A DNA stretch of 32,074 nucleotides from Lewinellaceae bacterium (GTDB lineage: Bacteria > Bacteroidota > Bacteroidia > Chitinophagales > Saprospiraceae), in NCBI GenBank assembly GCA_024639065.1, contig JAHEJC010000025.1:1-32074 (forward strand), given 5' to 3'. Under the pieces are notes generated by a model. The model had not been told where the DNA came from and searched no databases. It saw nothing but the letters and a program-made list of their open reading frames with translations. Shown in pieces: positions 8,251-17,860 of the stretch (positions within the stretch are counted from its first letter, which is position 1; each line of letters starts with the position of its first letter). A program made the position numbers and the translations under genes.

Positions 8251-8377
8251 GTCAGATTTATGACGGTTGCCAAAAGCGATTACGAAAAAAATAGTTGTGA
8301 CTTTTTAGGATATTTTACGAGTTGATAATTTGAGAAGTGAATCCATAATTGATACAAATGGATGTAAATATTTTGGA

Positions 8378-8385
8378 TATATTTG
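8378..8385 (+). promoter_or_regulatory. Candidate -7 promoter element of the CHAT gene
   Basis: TATATTTG fits the Bacteroidota -7 consensus TAnnTTTG and lies about 90 bp before the ATG at 8472. No well-spaced -33 TTG was found (the nearest, at 8349, is 26 bp away), so support is modest. It lies inside the nominal longer reading frame from the TTG at 8349 and thus favours the downstream start. Confidence 0.3.
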
Positions 8386-8471
8386 AATCACTTACTATTA
8401 TAGATAAGATTATTTCGTGTTATGAACTAGTTTTACCCGCTTTAGGACCCATTATTATTTATCCAAAAAAG

Positions 8472-11162
8472 ATGAGACTTAATACTAAACCCTTCATTTT
8501 TTCCCAATTTTTAATCCAATTTATATGTTTATGGTTGGGTTTATTTGCCATAGGATGTTCTGGTGATCAAGCAGAAGTACAAACTATACTTTTGCGTTAT
8601 CCCAAACGAATTAAATCAGTTGAAACTTATTTAAGCTTGTATAATAGGCAGAAAGAATCGTCTCCCTCTGCGATTATTCAACTCCTTGCAGAACTAATTA
8701 TGAGCAGAGAATTGTTGGATTTTCAGCAACTAGATAGCCTTGAAAAACTGACGGATTTTTCTAGTTTTTCTTTATTGGATTCAGTTTATTTTAACCTAAC
8801 TAAAGGCATCATTTGTCGCCAAAAAAATGAATATATACGAGCCGATTCACTAATGCATTGGGTATATTCCTATCGTGATTTACTCCATCCTTCGGACCGC
8901 GCGTATTTATTGGACGAGTTAGGTATTATTAGATTGTTCATTTATAATGAAGATTCTCAAATTTACTTTGAGGAGGAGTATGAATATTTGAAAGCTGGCG
9001 ATTTTACCTACCCCTCTACCAAAAACTATTTTTATTGTCAAGCTTTCATTCAAAAGCAAAAACTCGATTTTGATCTGGCTGTCACCTATGCTAAGTCCGC
9101 CATTGATCATGCAAAAAATGAAAAATTTGAGGACAGTATCTTTCGCGGAAAATGTATTAATCTATTAGCCAATATTCACTTCGAAAAGAAAGAATATCAT
9201 CAAGCTAGAATCAACTATCGGGAATCCTTGAAACTAGTATCGGGAAATACCATTAATACCATTAAGGAGAACTTAGCTAGGTGCTTAGTCTATTTAGATA
9301 GTCTGGATAGCGCAGAAGAAATTATCCTGGAAAATATCCATGCAAAAGAAAGGCTTCAAAAATCGTATAGTATTTTAGGATTGATCTTAATAGACAAGGG
9401 AGATTATTTAGGGGCGATTGATGCTTATAAGTCATGTCTTGAACACACACCCAGGAAAGCTGTATTATCCAGAGTAGAGGCTTTGCGTGGTTTGGGTATT
9501 GCCAGGTATGAATTAAGAGATTTTGATGAATCCATCCAGGATTTTGAAGCCTGTTTGTCATGGATTGATGATGAAATTTCGAATGGGGCTTCCATGAGTA
9601 CCCTAGAATTTGAACTTTATTTGATCGAATCTATTAGGACACATGCTTGGATAGCGATCAATCATATGGAAAAAGAACAAAAATACAATGGTTCTGATTA
9701 CACGGAGTTTCTGCACCATTATGCCTTAATTGATTCGATGTTAATCCTAAGTAAACAACTTGTGCATGAAAATATTCAACGCTCCTTGAGTAATGAGTAT
9801 AAACAAATATTCATCGCAGGAATCAATCGATTGTTTCGAATAAAAGAAACGGGAATAGCCTGCGAATTGAAGAGGGTTATTGATAGCCGGATTCTCAAAT
9901 GGTTTGACCACAATAAGTCTAACAGCTTGTACCAGCAACGACAAGCGATACTAAATTCATTTAATGTCAGCAATGAAAACGTTCCTAAATTACTGTCTCT
10001 TCAATCCAGATTGCTCAATATTTATAATCGCCCCTTCGGGGGGAGTACTTATTCAAGCATTCGAAAACTAAATGATTCAATATCCAATCTTAAGCCTTTT
10101 CCAATCAGTAAAGCTTCTTATGATATTGATAGTATTCAAGCAAAACTTTCAAAAGAAGATGTAGTAATTGCCTACTTACAAAGTCGTGATAAGTTTTATC
10201 TGTATATACTTACAAAGGATACATTACACATTAATTATATCAAGCATGATTCTTTGATCAATGCTAAAATAGAACGGTATAAGAAACTAGTTTCTAATGA
10301 ACCACGATCTTCCAAGTCAAATTATTATGATCCGTTGGCACGTAATCTTTATCAGGAATTATTAGGTAATTTCACCAGTGAAATAAAACAGAAAAAAAAT
10401 TGGTATGTATTAGGTGACGGCCTGTTAGATAATTTTCCATTTGAATCTTTGATCTATCCAAGTGATCCAGCATCCAAATTTGCTGACTACAAGTACCTTA
10501 TTTGCAATCACCGGATTACAAACGGTTTTTCTTTAAGGCTTTTACTTGATCATCTTACTCCTGATACCATAAATTATTCTTCGGTAAGTATTCTTTCCGG
10601 ACCTACAGACGAAATGGGTTTTGTTGATGAGAAAAAATATATTGAAGACCTCATAAAAAAACATGATCAACCTATTTTGTTTAATGAAATATTGACCAAA
10701 AATGACTATCATGAAGTAATCCAAGATAGGGGCATTGTTCATATTGTTTCCCACGCCTATGCAGATCCCTTATCAATGTCTCGGTCCTATATTTTAATGG
10801 AAAAGGATACGAACTTTATGGGTGATATCTACGCGTTCCCGGTTAAATCAGACTTGATTGTATTAAGCGCTTGCAATACTCGTCAAGGTGCTTATTATTC
10901 GGGAGAAGGTGTTTATAGTTTTGCTCGATCATTTTATATGTTGGGGGCAAGACACATTGTTAGCACTACCTGGAAAGTTCCAGTCAATTTAGTGCCGGAA
11001 TTAATGAGTAATTTCTACCAGGGATTATTCAATAAGGAAAATATTAATACAGCCCTGTACAACTCAAAACTCCAGTATTTAGACCAAGCCGATCTTATGC
11101 ACCGCCATCCTTATTTTTGGGCTGGAATCAATTCTTATGGTGATCAGCTGGTATTTTACTAA
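8472..11162 (+). CDS. TPR-CHAT domain protein, predicted lipoprotein cysteine protease
   Basis: The protein has 896 residues from the ATG at 8472, chosen because it begins a lipoprotein signal peptide (hydrophobic WLGLFAIGC, lipidated Cys29); the frame is open further upstream from a TTG at 8349. The N-terminal half is a helical solenoid of degenerate TPRs (for example ARINYRESLKLV, GDYLGAIDAYKSCLE, RDFDESIQDFEACLS). The C-terminal third is a CHAT domain, a caspase/separase relative. It has the catalytic dyad H761 (VHIVSHAYAD) and C801 (LSACNTRQG), then the GEGVYSFARSFYMLGARHIVSTTW helix-strand, quoted here in part as family hallmark. Caspase-like cleavage of a protein partner is expected, with the TPRs selecting it. 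If lipidated it would act in the envelope, unlike the cytoplasmic CHAT proteins of CRISPR or gasdermin systems. The substrate is unknown. Confidence 0.88.
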   Translation: MRLNTKPFIFSQFLIQFICLWLGLFAIGCSGDQAEVQTILLRYPKRIKSVETYLSLYNRQKESSPSAIIQLLAELIMSRELLDFQQLDSLEKLTDFSSFSLLDSVYFNLTKGIICRQKNEYIRADSLMHWVYSYRDLLHPSDRAYLLDELGIIRLFIYNEDSQIYFEEEYEYLKAGDFTYPSTKNYFYCQAFIQKQKLDFDLAVTYAKSAIDHAKNEKFEDSIFRGKCINLLANIHFEKKEYHQARINYRESLKLVSGNTINTIKENLARCLVYLDSLDSAEEIILENIHAKERLQKSYSILGLILIDKGDYLGAIDAYKSCLEHTPRKAVLSRVEALRGLGIARYELRDFDESIQDFEACLSWIDDEISNGASMSTLEFELYLIESIRTHAWIAINHMEKEQKYNGSDYTEFLHHYALIDSMLILSKQLVHENIQRSLSNEYKQIFIAGINRLFRIKETGIACELKRVIDSRILKWFDHNKSNSLYQQRQAILNSFNVSNENVPKLLSLQSRLLNIYNRPFGGSTYSSIRKLNDSISNLKPFPISKASYDIDSIQAKLSKEDVVIAYLQSRDKFYLYILTKDTLHINYIKHDSLINAKIERYKKLVSNEPRSSKSNYYDPLARNLYQELLGNFTSEIKQKKNWYVLGDGLLDNFPFESLIYPSDPASKFADYKYLICNHRITNGFSLRLLLDHLTPDTINYSSVSILSGPTDEMGFVDEKKYIEDLIKKHDQPILFNEILTKNDYHEVIQDRGIVHIVSHAYADPLSMSRSYILMEKDTNFMGDIYAFPVKSDLIVLSACNTRQGAYYSGEGVYSFARSFYMLGARHIVSTTWKVPVNLVPELMSNFYQGLFNKENINTALYNSKLQYLDQADLMHRHPYFWAGINSYGDQLVFY

Positions 11163-11215
11163 TCTTTATTCAAGGTGTAAGTATATAATTGGTAAGGCAG
11201 AAGATCATCCTAAAA

Positions 11216-11266
11216 GGGTCAATGGTAACATTAAAGAGGTTAACCCCTATCAATAACCATTGACCC
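11216..11266. terminator. Long hairpin between convergent CHAT and small-protein genes
   Basis: GGGTCAATGGT (11216-11226) pairs perfectly over 11 bp with ACCATTGACCC (11256-11266). The 29-nt loop holds a second palindrome, GGTTAACC (11238-11245). It lies in the 114-bp gap between two convergent genes and can form on either strand, so a bidirectional terminator or mRNA-stabilising 3' structure is likely. There is no T run after it. Confidence 0.5.
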
Positions 11267-11276
11267 GAAATCTTAA

Positions 11277-11513
11277 CTAAAATGAGATTCTGCGGTTAGA
11301 TTTATTATCAAAAAGATAATTTATCCAATCAAATAATGGTGGTGGATCCGATGTTCCTCCTCCACTACCCGGATCATCTGGATCTGGCATTAAGGAATAA
11401 GGAATAAATCCGTCATTCTGGTTAATGAATGTAGTATAAAAAGAATCGTCTAATTGATCTTGTTGGCACTTATCTTTGCCGAACATCGAGTTTAATTGAT
11501 TTGCCATATTCAA
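11277..11513 (-). CDS. Small Gly/Pro-rich protein of unknown function
   Basis: This is a 78-residue reading frame with start at 11513 (Met3 at 11505-11507 is an alternative). It has no signal peptide. The N-terminal half is polar with one cysteine (C16), the middle has DDSFYTTFINQN and FIPYS, followed by a low-complexity Asp/Pro/Gly linker (residues 43-59) and an aromatic C-terminal tail (PLFDWINYLF). The layout of leader, glycine-rich linker and short hydrophobic tail resembles a processed peptide or a substrate. It faces the CHAT protease gene tail to tail. Its DSFY..F..QN motif recurs in the sequence upstream of the carboxypeptidase gene on the opposite strand. No family recognised. Confidence 0.55.
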   Translation of the reverse strand: MNMANQLNSMFGKDKCQQDQLDDSFYTTFINQNDGFIPYSLMPDPDDPGSGGGTSDPPPLFDWINYLFDNKSNRRISF

Positions 11514-11679
11514 TAATTTTTAAAGCATTAAAAAATGAGAAATGCGCGCAATTCGACCTTAGTGCTGAAAAGATAAATAAGTAACCCAATCAGTCGAATA
11601 ATTATTTAATGTTGATTCCATGGCACAAGAACAATCTGACCACATAGGACCATCAGTAGATTCTTTTTATATTCAGTTC

Positions 11680-13017
11680 ATGAAACAAAATAGATTCGTT
11701 TTATTAATATTGGTAGCATCTATATTCATTGGGTGTCGTGCTTCAAAAGGAGCAGCTGAGGATAAGCTTACATTGGATCAAGTATTGAAAAACCCAATTT
11801 TTGGAAAGCATTTTGTAGGCTTTGGCCTGTACGACCCAAGTCTAAAGAAATATCTATATACACAAAACGTTGATAAATATTTCACACCCGCATCTAATAC
11901 TAAAATACTCACCTTATACAGTGCGATGCGTATACTCAAAGACAAAATCTCGACTTTCAAGTATGCTACTCGGAACGATACAATTTATATATGGGGAATG
12001 GGGAATCCGAGTTTTCTTAATCCATGGCTCCCAGAAAGTCACTCAGAATTAAATTACTTCAAATCAATTAATACTGTAGTTAGTATATCGAATAGTCATT
12101 TTATGGATGACCATTTTGGCGATGGTTGGGCATGGAATGATTATAAGTATGCTTATCAAGCTGAAAAATCCTCTCTTCCAATCTATGGCAATATGGTTGC
12201 CATGACTGGAGAACCTTTCACTAAAAACTTTGTCATGTACCCTGGGTTTTTCAACAATTTTGTAGACATAGATATTGATACTACTTATGATTATGGAAGG
12301 ATGGTAAGGGCTCCGAATGAAAACACTTTTTTATATAACTACCAATTATTTGATACGATTGACAATAAACGCGAAATGCCCTTGCTAATGGGTATGGATC
12401 TTTTGAACAATCTTATCGATGACACAATAGGAATTCAACTGCTCCCTGCTACGGTCAATATAAAAGATTTTGAGTATGTCGAAACATTATACAGTGATAC
12501 AGCTATTGATTCCATATACAAAAGGATGATGCATATCAGCGACAATTTCATAGCTGAGCAATTGCTACTCAATTGTTCAGCTGAGTTATTTGACACGATG
12601 AATACTTCTAAGGTTATTGATTGGATACAGGATTCACTTTTTAAAGATATAATCGATCCTTTTCAATGGGTAGACGGATCCGGTCTTTCACGGTATAATA
12701 TGTTTACACCCCGCTCCATAATCCAGTTACTGAGTTACATCTATGCACTAAAACCGATGGCCTATATAAAAGATATTTTTCCAGGAGGAGGTCATTCAGG
12801 CACCATTGAGTCCTGGTATGGTTCTAAGGAAGAGAATCCGTGGATTTGGGCAAAGACAGGATCGCTCAGACATAACCATTGTTTAAGTGGCTATATCCAA
12901 TGCGATAGTGGAAAAATATTGATTTTTAGTTTTATGCACAATCATTTTATCAGCGCAACCTCAGTAGTAAAAAATGAAATGGAAAAGGTATTGCGCCTTA
13001 TTAGAGAAACGAATTGA
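11680..13017 (+). CDS. D-alanyl-D-alanine carboxypeptidase of the PBP4/S13 family, predicted lipoprotein
   Basis: The protein has 445 residues from the ATG at 11680, which starts a lipoprotein signal peptide (LVASIFIGC, Cys19). The three penicillin-binding motifs are present in order: SxxK as PASNTK (S72, K75), SxN as HISDN (S287-N289) and KTG as WAKTGS (K392). The family (DacB, PBP4) trims or cleaves peptidoglycan peptides in the periplasm; E. coli PBP4 is 477 residues with a large insert after SxxK, and a similar insert is seen here. The frame is also open upstream to an ATG at 11620; those 20 codons resemble the small protein at 11277-11513 and would bury the signal peptide, so they are not included. 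Confidence 0.9.
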   Translation: MKQNRFVLLILVASIFIGCRASKGAAEDKLTLDQVLKNPIFGKHFVGFGLYDPSLKKYLYTQNVDKYFTPASNTKILTLYSAMRILKDKISTFKYATRNDTIYIWGMGNPSFLNPWLPESHSELNYFKSINTVVSISNSHFMDDHFGDGWAWNDYKYAYQAEKSSLPIYGNMVAMTGEPFTKNFVMYPGFFNNFVDIDIDTTYDYGRMVRAPNENTFLYNYQLFDTIDNKREMPLLMGMDLLNNLIDDTIGIQLLPATVNIKDFEYVETLYSDTAIDSIYKRMMHISDNFIAEQLLLNCSAELFDTMNTSKVIDWIQDSLFKDIIDPFQWVDGSGLSRYNMFTPRSIIQLLSYIYALKPMAYIKDIFPGGGHSGTIESWYGSKEENPWIWAKTGSLRHNHCLSGYIQCDSGKILIFSFMHNHFISATSVVKNEMEKVLRLIRETN

Positions 13018-13340
13018 GAGCGTGAACATGATTAAAGTCATGTGTCCACGTAAATGAGGTAGTTTAGGAATATTACGTGTAAGCTATAAGTCAATGATTT
13101 ATGATTCTTTTGATCATCCTCTCAACAAATTAATGATCAAATTAAACAGCTCAGTATTGCAACGACTAATTTGTACTTTTTCTTGGTAAACAAACTAAGA
13201 ATCTGATCTTTAAGTAGTTACATATTATTGTGTCAAGGTGAAATATTAATTTATGTTAAATAATGGAACAATTCACTAGGCTGATGCAACTTTAATATAG
13301 ATGCTGCCGTCTTACTAGTGAAATTGAAAACAAGAATATC
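13018..13340. other. 323-bp intergenic region with two inverted repeats
   Basis: Just after the carboxypeptidase stop, ACATGA (13026-13031) pairs with TCATGT (13038-13043), with outer pairs possible (GTG/CAC); it may be a terminator, but no T run follows. Further on, the perfect 9-bp inverted repeat TTTGATCAT (13109-13117) / ATGATCAAA (13133-13141) with a 15-bp spacer looks like an operator for a dimeric regulator; its half-site contains TTGATCA, similar to a CRP/FNR-family half-site. I found no convincing TAnnTTTG promoter and no coding frame of note. Confidence 0.4.
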
Positions 13341-13733
13341 ATGGTCTATACTCAAAATATTGCCAGCTTAGAATCTTCTTCTTCACCATTACAACTAGGA
13401 TTCTCTCCATTGTTTTCACAATGCGATTTCATTAGAATTTCAATTCAAGAAGATGACTTTCTACCTTATGAACTTATCAGAAAAGACAAAGGTATATTCA
13501 TGCATGTGGTTAGACCAGTATTGGCAGTCTTACCGCAAGTAGATATTTATGAAATGGGAGGTCGAATGGGGGAAGAGAGTGTATATGGTTATTTAGCAAT
13601 CAGAAAAAATAAAAATGCTGAAACTGCTTATTTACTACTTTCTAAACCCAATGAATTTGGCAAAAATCTATTAAATCATTTTAAGGTTGCTTTACGCCGA
13701 ATCTTGTTTTTTGATAAAGCAATAGTACAATAG
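13341..13733 (+). CDS. Orphan small protein, paralogue of the next gene
   Basis: A 130-residue product with no signal peptide or membrane segment. It shares with the 115-residue protein encoded at 13863-14210 the motif pair F-L-P-Y (40-43 here) and [IL]YE[MF]GG-x2-GEE[SA]V-x-GYL (IYEMGGRMGEESVYGYL, 69-85). This shows the two are duplicates. The C-terminus is basic (KVALRRILFF). I do not recognise the family. The ATG has little Shine-Dalgarno sequence upstream, as usual here. Confidence 0.6.
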   Translation: MVYTQNIASLESSSSPLQLGFSPLFSQCDFIRISIQEDDFLPYELIRKDKGIFMHVVRPVLAVLPQVDIYEMGGRMGEESVYGYLAIRKNKNAETAYLLLSKPNEFGKNLLNHFKVALRRILFFDKAIVQ

Positions 13734-13738
13734 CGCTA

Positions 13739-13789
13739 AATGAGTACTATTTTTTTCCTTGGAACCTTTCTGGTTTAAGTACACTCATT
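13739..13789. repeat. Imperfect inverted repeat between the two orphan paralogues
   Basis: AATGAGTACT (13739-13748) pairs with AGTACACTCATT (13778-13789) except for a 2-base bulge, enclosing a T-rich segment (TATTTTTTTCC). It starts six bases after the stop of the first orphan gene. It could terminate or attenuate transcription into the second gene 73 bp away. Confidence 0.35.
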
Positions 13790-13862
13790 ATAAAAAAATG
13801 CAGATTTTTTGTGGTTGTTCGCTTTGAGTTAAGTCTTAGGGTTAAGTAAATCAACTGCTGAG

Positions 13863-14210
13863 ATGTATTTAACTGTTCCCAATACAAGCATTGCCCTACT
13901 AGGCAATATAACGCTTAAAAGTAATTATCAAGGAAATGACCTTGTTTATTTCGTTCAAGAACGGGTAAATGAAATGCCTGCTTTTCTTCCATATTCCTAC
14001 GATATACCGGCCTTATGCATTCGACTAAACCTCGTACGAGCAAGAAATAATGATTTGTACGAATTTGGGGGTAGCTATGGTGAGGAAGCTGTTTGTGGTT
14101 ATTTATCTTATTTGGATAACACGATTTCTGTAACCTTTACCACGTTAAAAAACAAACCAATTCTGGCTTCATTTGAACAAAAAGAGCAAACACACCTACA
14201 AATTGCCTAA
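13863..14210 (+). CDS. Orphan small protein, paralogue of the preceding gene
   Basis: A 115-residue product with no signal peptide. FLPYS (41-45) and LYEFGGSYGEEAVCGYL (65-81) align with the 130-residue neighbour, with 25 rather than 30 residues between the two motifs. The N-terminal third is unrelated in sequence to the neighbour and rather hydrophobic. Function unknown. The gene is separated from its paralogue by 129 bp that contain an inverted repeat, and it converges on the TfoX-like gene. Confidence 0.58.
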   Translation: MYLTVPNTSIALLGNITLKSNYQGNDLVYFVQERVNEMPAFLPYSYDIPALCIRLNLVRARNNDLYEFGGSYGEEAVCGYLSYLDNTISVTFTTLKNKPILASFEQKEQTHLQIA

Positions 14211-14243
14211 TCCGGTAAAACGTATAACCAATATCTTTTTAGG

Positions 14244-14588
14244 TTACTTTTTCTTTTTCTTTTTGGCTTCTTCAGCAATTGAATAAGCTTTATCGGTCCA
14301 AATACGCAGTTCGGAAGGATTTTCTAATACATCCAACGGGCATTCATAATAGGGCATATTGGCCTTGGTGTTTTTTTTATGATTGAACTGTACCATACCT
14401 TTCGCTTCGAAATCAGGGATACTGGATGTATCGACCCTGAGAAATAATTTGTCTTTATCCGACAACATAGCAAACATAATACCCTCTCTAAAAATACCCA
14501 CTCCACCAAACATTTTTCGAATAGCCCAATTTGGAATTTTCTCAAATCGTTCATTAATAAATGCTACATAATCTTCAGAAACGGCCAT
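14244..14588 (-). CDS. TfoX N-terminal domain protein
   Basis: The 114-residue protein matches the TfoX_N family along its whole length: FINERFEKIPNW, RKMFGGVGIFREG, MFAMLSDKDKLFLRVD and ANMPYYECPLD, ending in a helix with a poly-lysine tail (six K). TfoX (Sxy) is a competence coactivator in gamma-proteobacteria; single-domain homologues in Bacteroidota have no proven role, so competence should not be inferred. It begins 3 bp after the stop of the upstream outer-membrane-type gene and is probably co-transcribed with it. Confidence 0.88.
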   Translation of the reverse strand: MAVSEDYVAFINERFEKIPNWAIRKMFGGVGIFREGIMFAMLSDKDKLFLRVDTSSIPDFEAKGMVQFNHKKNTKANMPYYECPLDVLENPSELRIWTDKAYSIAEEAKKKKKK

Positions 14589-14591
14589 AAA

Positions 14592-15131
14592 TCAAATATT
14601 TAGCAGGACACCAAGTAATAAAATAGGACCTTCGCCAACATCTGATCCTTTAGTTTTAATGTTGATTTCATAGCCAAATGCCAAGGTTGGGCAAATGTAA
14701 AGACTACCGACTTCAAAAGTGTATCCACCCATAAGGGTTGGTTGTAAGACCGTTACATCCGTTTTACCGGTGGTTTGATTAATCTGACTGATCCGGTCTT
14801 TCCAGGTAATTTTATTGAACCAAAGGTCGGAGCGGGCTTCCAAAAACCACTCATCATAGAGTTGACTAAAGTAATATCTTAGACCGAGTGTTCCTCCGAA
14901 ACCACCGCCTCTTTCATCTTCATGGACGCCCAGATCCCGGTGCCTGACTAGGTTATATCCTGCACGTGCATGTCCCAGAAGCTGATTACTCAATTCGTAA
15001 TCCGTAGTAATGCCAGCAATTATTCCTGTTGGGTAACCTTGTATCTCAAGGCCATACTTGAAAGAATTCTGACTGAATGTGCTTATTGTAATCCCCAGGC
15101 CTATTAAAATAAAAAAGAGTTTATTCATCAT
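14592..15131 (-). CDS. Small outer-membrane beta-barrel-type protein
   Basis: The 179-residue product has a signal peptide (LFFILIGLGITISTFSQ, cleavage near 21) and then glycine- and aromatic-rich strands in alternation (YGLEIQGYP, HARAGYNLV, GGTLGLRYYFSQ, LQPTLMGGYTFEVG, CPTLAFGYEI), ending in LLLGVLLNI. This is the pattern of small 8-stranded outer-membrane barrels of Bacteroidota. No enzyme motif is seen. It probably forms a two-gene unit with the TfoX-like gene. Confidence 0.7.
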   Translation of the reverse strand: MMNKLFFILIGLGITISTFSQNSFKYGLEIQGYPTGIIAGITTDYELSNQLLGHARAGYNLVRHRDLGVHEDERGGGFGGTLGLRYYFSQLYDEWFLEARSDLWFNKITWKDRISQINQTTGKTDVTVLQPTLMGGYTFEVGSLYICPTLAFGYEINIKTKGSDVGEGPILLLGVLLNI

Positions 15132-15199
15132 TCTTGTATTGAAGTATCCAATTATTAAAGATAGAACTTGTTTTTAAGCCAATTCTTTAGCATAAATGG

Positions 15200-15248
15200 C
15201 CATTAAATACCGGATATCTTATCCCTTATACCCCATACCCATTAACCA
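15200..15248 (-). repeat. Degenerate 7-bp tandem array directly after the gyrB stop
   Basis: Read on the gyrB strand from the base after the TAA stop, the sequence divides into heptads: TGGTTAA, TGGGTAT, GGGGTAT, AAGGGAT, AAGATAT, CCGGTAT, TTAATGG. Units share the pattern nnGGtAt. It is one of three short-period arrays in the window that start at a stop codon. Confidence 0.55.
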
Positions 15249-17204
<1,956 letters not shown>

Positions 17205-17403
17205 TTATTAAAATTAGGGTGCGAAAATACAAAAAATAGCGCGGTAATAAAAGAATTTGGTGTGTATTAAACTACCTTTAATTCGGGGAATATTTATCTG
17301 CTTTCTTATTCATTATCAATAAGTAACATATTTCAGCATTTATATTCTATTACTTTTGATAAACGATCTTAATTCGATTTTATCTTCCTTCCATTTTAAG
17401 GTG

Positions 17404-17411
17404 TATTTTTG
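17404..17411 (+). promoter_or_regulatory. Candidate -7 element just before tsaE
   Basis: TATTTTTG fits TAnnTTTG and ends 7 bp before the tsaE start codon, implying a leader of a few bases at most. No -33 TTG is seen at the right distance. In the opposite direction the gyrB leader holds TATTTTCG (near 17222-17229), one base off the consensus. The 220-bp gyrB-tsaE gap shows nothing else. Confidence 0.3.
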
Positions 17412-17418
17412 CCTCATC

Positions 17419-17853
17419 ATGCTGAGTGCGAAAACGGAAGTTATTTATTCTATTGATTCCTTAGATGCCACTGCAGGAAGTATCCTAAATATGGCAATGG
17501 ATAAACGAATTTGGCTATTTTATGGGGAAGTCGGCGCTGGGAAAACCACATTTATTAAATCTTTATGTGCTCATTTAGGCGTATTGGACAATACGCAGTC
17601 TCCATCTTTCTCTTTGATTAATCAGTACCTGGGGTCAAAAGGAGGTGAATCCTTGGATATTTACCATATTGATTTATATCGAATCAATCACCTCGAGGAG
17701 GCTTTAAATATAGGGATCGAAGATTATTTGACGGAAAATGACTACTGTTTTATTGAATGGCCTCAAATTATAGAACCAATATTGCCAAAAGAAACCTTTA
17801 AAATATTATTTGAGATAGTAGACCATTCTTCCAGGAAAGTTCTAATTTTATAA
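17419..17853 (+). CDS. tsaE: tRNA threonylcarbamoyladenosine biosynthesis ATPase TsaE
   Basis: The 144-residue protein from the ATG at 17419 matches the usual TsaE length; the open frame extends 21 codons further to 17356, but those residues have no counterpart in the family. Walker A is GEVGAGKTTF, followed by QSPSFSLINQY, IYHIDLYRI and the FIEWPQII motif characteristic of TsaE. It acts with TsaB and TsaD in the N6-threonylcarbamoylation of A37 in ANN-decoding tRNAs. It is followed 7 bp later by ald; the same pairing is, as I recall, common in Bacteroidota. Confidence 0.95.
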   Translation: MLSAKTEVIYSIDSLDATAGSILNMAMDKRIWLFYGEVGAGKTTFIKSLCAHLGVLDNTQSPSFSLINQYLGSKGGESLDIYHIDLYRINHLEEALNIGIEDYLTENDYCFIEWPQIIEPILPKETFKILFEIVDHSSRKVLIL

Positions 17854-17860
17854 TAAGCAA

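Noticed and set aside
8349-8471. Longer start (TTG at 8349) for the CHAT gene
   Set aside because: The 41 extra residues precede a good lipoprotein signal peptide and contain a candidate promoter element; the ATG at 8472 is better.
11620-11679. Longer start (ATG at 11620) for the S13 carboxypeptidase
   Set aside because: It would bury the lipoprotein signal. The segment is reported instead as a near-copy of the small protein at 11277-11513.
14244-14588. TfoX-like protein as evidence for natural competence
   Set aside because: A single TfoX_N domain without other competence genes does not support this.
17356-17418. N-terminal extension of TsaE
   Set aside because: The family starts near the ATG at 17419, and a candidate -7 element lies inside the extension.
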